NCBI RefSeq assembly: GCF_001047675.1
Contig: NZ_CP011975.1
Coordinates: 3,636,073-3,700,072, forward strand
Direction: 5' to 3'
DNA length: 64,000 nt
DNA from: Yersinia aleksiciae
GTDB taxonomy: Bacteria; Pseudomonadota; Gammaproteobacteria; Enterobacterales; Enterobacteriaceae
Shown here one piece after another: positions 63,551 through 64,000 of this stretch. A program made the translations under genes and the position numbers. Within the stretch, counting starts at the first letter, position 1. The number at the start of each line of letters is the position of its first letter. Below the pieces are notes generated by a model. The model did not search any database, was not told where the DNA came from, and was given only the letters and a program-made list of their open reading frames with translations.

Positions 63551-64000
63551 GTTTCATTGCTATAATTCCTGCCCGTTATGCTTCAACTCGCTTACCTGGT
63601 AAGCCATTGGCGGTGATTGCTGGCAAACCGATGGTCGTTCATGTGATGGAACGCGCGCTGGCCTCTGGCGCTTCTCGGGTGATTGTGGCAACAGACCATC
63701 CGGAAGTGGTGAAAGCCGTCGAAGCAGCAGGAGGGGAAGTGTGCCTGACCCGTGCTGATCATCAATCGGGTACCGAGCGGTTAGCGGAAGTCATTGAACA
63801 TTATGGCTTTGCGGATGATGACATTATCGTCAATGTGCAGGGGGATGAACCCCTGATACCCCCGATCATTATTCGCCAAGTTGCTGATAATTTGGCGGCA
63901 TGCAGTGCTGGTATGGCAACACTGGCGGTGCCAATTGAAAGCAGCGAAGAGGCATTTAACCCTAATGCCGTCAAAGTGGTAATGGATGCTCAGGGCTACG
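63547..64000 (+). CDS. kdsB: CMP-KDO synthetase KdsB (partial, cut by window end)
   Basis: 3-deoxy-manno-octulosonate cytidylyltransferase, which activates KDO for addition to lipid A. About 151 residues are visible, beginning [19 protein letters not shown], the nucleotide-binding signature. [33 protein letters not shown] and [12 protein letters not shown] follow. The gene is open to the right edge of the window, so the C-terminal part (about 100 residues) is not seen. It starts within the ycaR stop. Confidence 0.96.
   Translation, partial: MSFIAIIPARYASTRLPGKPLAVIAGKPMVVHVMERALASGASRVIVATDHPEVVKAVEAAGGEVCLTRADHQSGTERLAEVIEHYGFADDDIIVNVQGDEPLIPPIIIRQVADNLAACSAGMATLAVPIESSEEAFNPNAVKVVMDAQGY

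Overview
The window is a contiguous piece of an enterobacterial chromosome, most probably from the genus Yersinia. Gene order follows the Escherichia coli 19-21 min region almost gene for gene (art operon, ybjP-ybjS-ybjT-ltaE-poxB-hcr-hcp-lysO-ybjD-ybjX-macAB-cspD-clpSA-infA-aat-cydCD-trxB-lrp-ftsK-lolA-rarA-serS-ycaD-pflA-pflB-focA-ycaO-serC-aroA-cmk-rpsA-ihfB-comEC-msbA-lpxK-ycaR-kdsB). The departures point to Yersinia: a secreted gamma-class chorismate mutase beside artP, an ansB-type asparaginase between ycaO and serC, no aqpZ, no ycaQ, and several ERIC palindromes. The species cannot be fixed by reading alone.

Layout. 1-3000: arginine ABC importer (artP-artI-artQ-artM, minus strand). 3200-15630: a mostly minus-strand run of aroQ, lipoprotein ybjP, the reductase-like pair ybjS and ybjT, threonine aldolase ltaE, a class I methyltransferase not found in the E. 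coli order, poxB, and the nitrosative-stress pair hcp-hcr, then lysine exporter lysO. 15960-21850: OLD-family nuclease ybjD, virK-like ybjX and the MacAB efflux pair. 22090-26700: cspD, the ClpS/ClpA proteolysis module, infA and aat, which together cover N-end-rule tagging and degradation. 26860-31690: cydDC (thiol exporter for cytochrome bd assembly) and trxB. 32450-40310: lrp, ftsK, lolA, rarA, serS. 40500-49280: ycaD, then the anaerobic formate cluster focA-pflB-pflA, ycaO and ansB. 49430-55170: serC-aroA, cmk, rpsA, ihfB. 55570-60610: comEC-msbA-lpxK (lipid A synthesis and export). 60610-64000: a DUF1338 (YdcJ/HglS) gene and a divergent cold-shock protein where ycaQ would be expected, then ycaR and a truncated kdsB.

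Every protein gene inside the window looks intact. Only kdsB runs off the edge. No tRNA, rRNA, CRISPR array, prophage or insertion sequence was seen. Mobile-type DNA is limited to ERIC-like elements: one full 127-bp copy against lysO, one degenerate copy against cydD, one internally deleted copy between pflB and pflA, and fragments near ybjS and rarA.

I did not find a convincing new multi-gene system. The least explained DNA is non-coding: a strongly folded GC-rich segment between ybjS and ybjT, an 18-bp tandem repeat against the poxB promoter, perfect or near-perfect dyads upstream of lrp, a cluster of GGTTA motifs between cspD and clpS, and an orphan terminator in the 670-bp gap before the divergent cold-shock gene.
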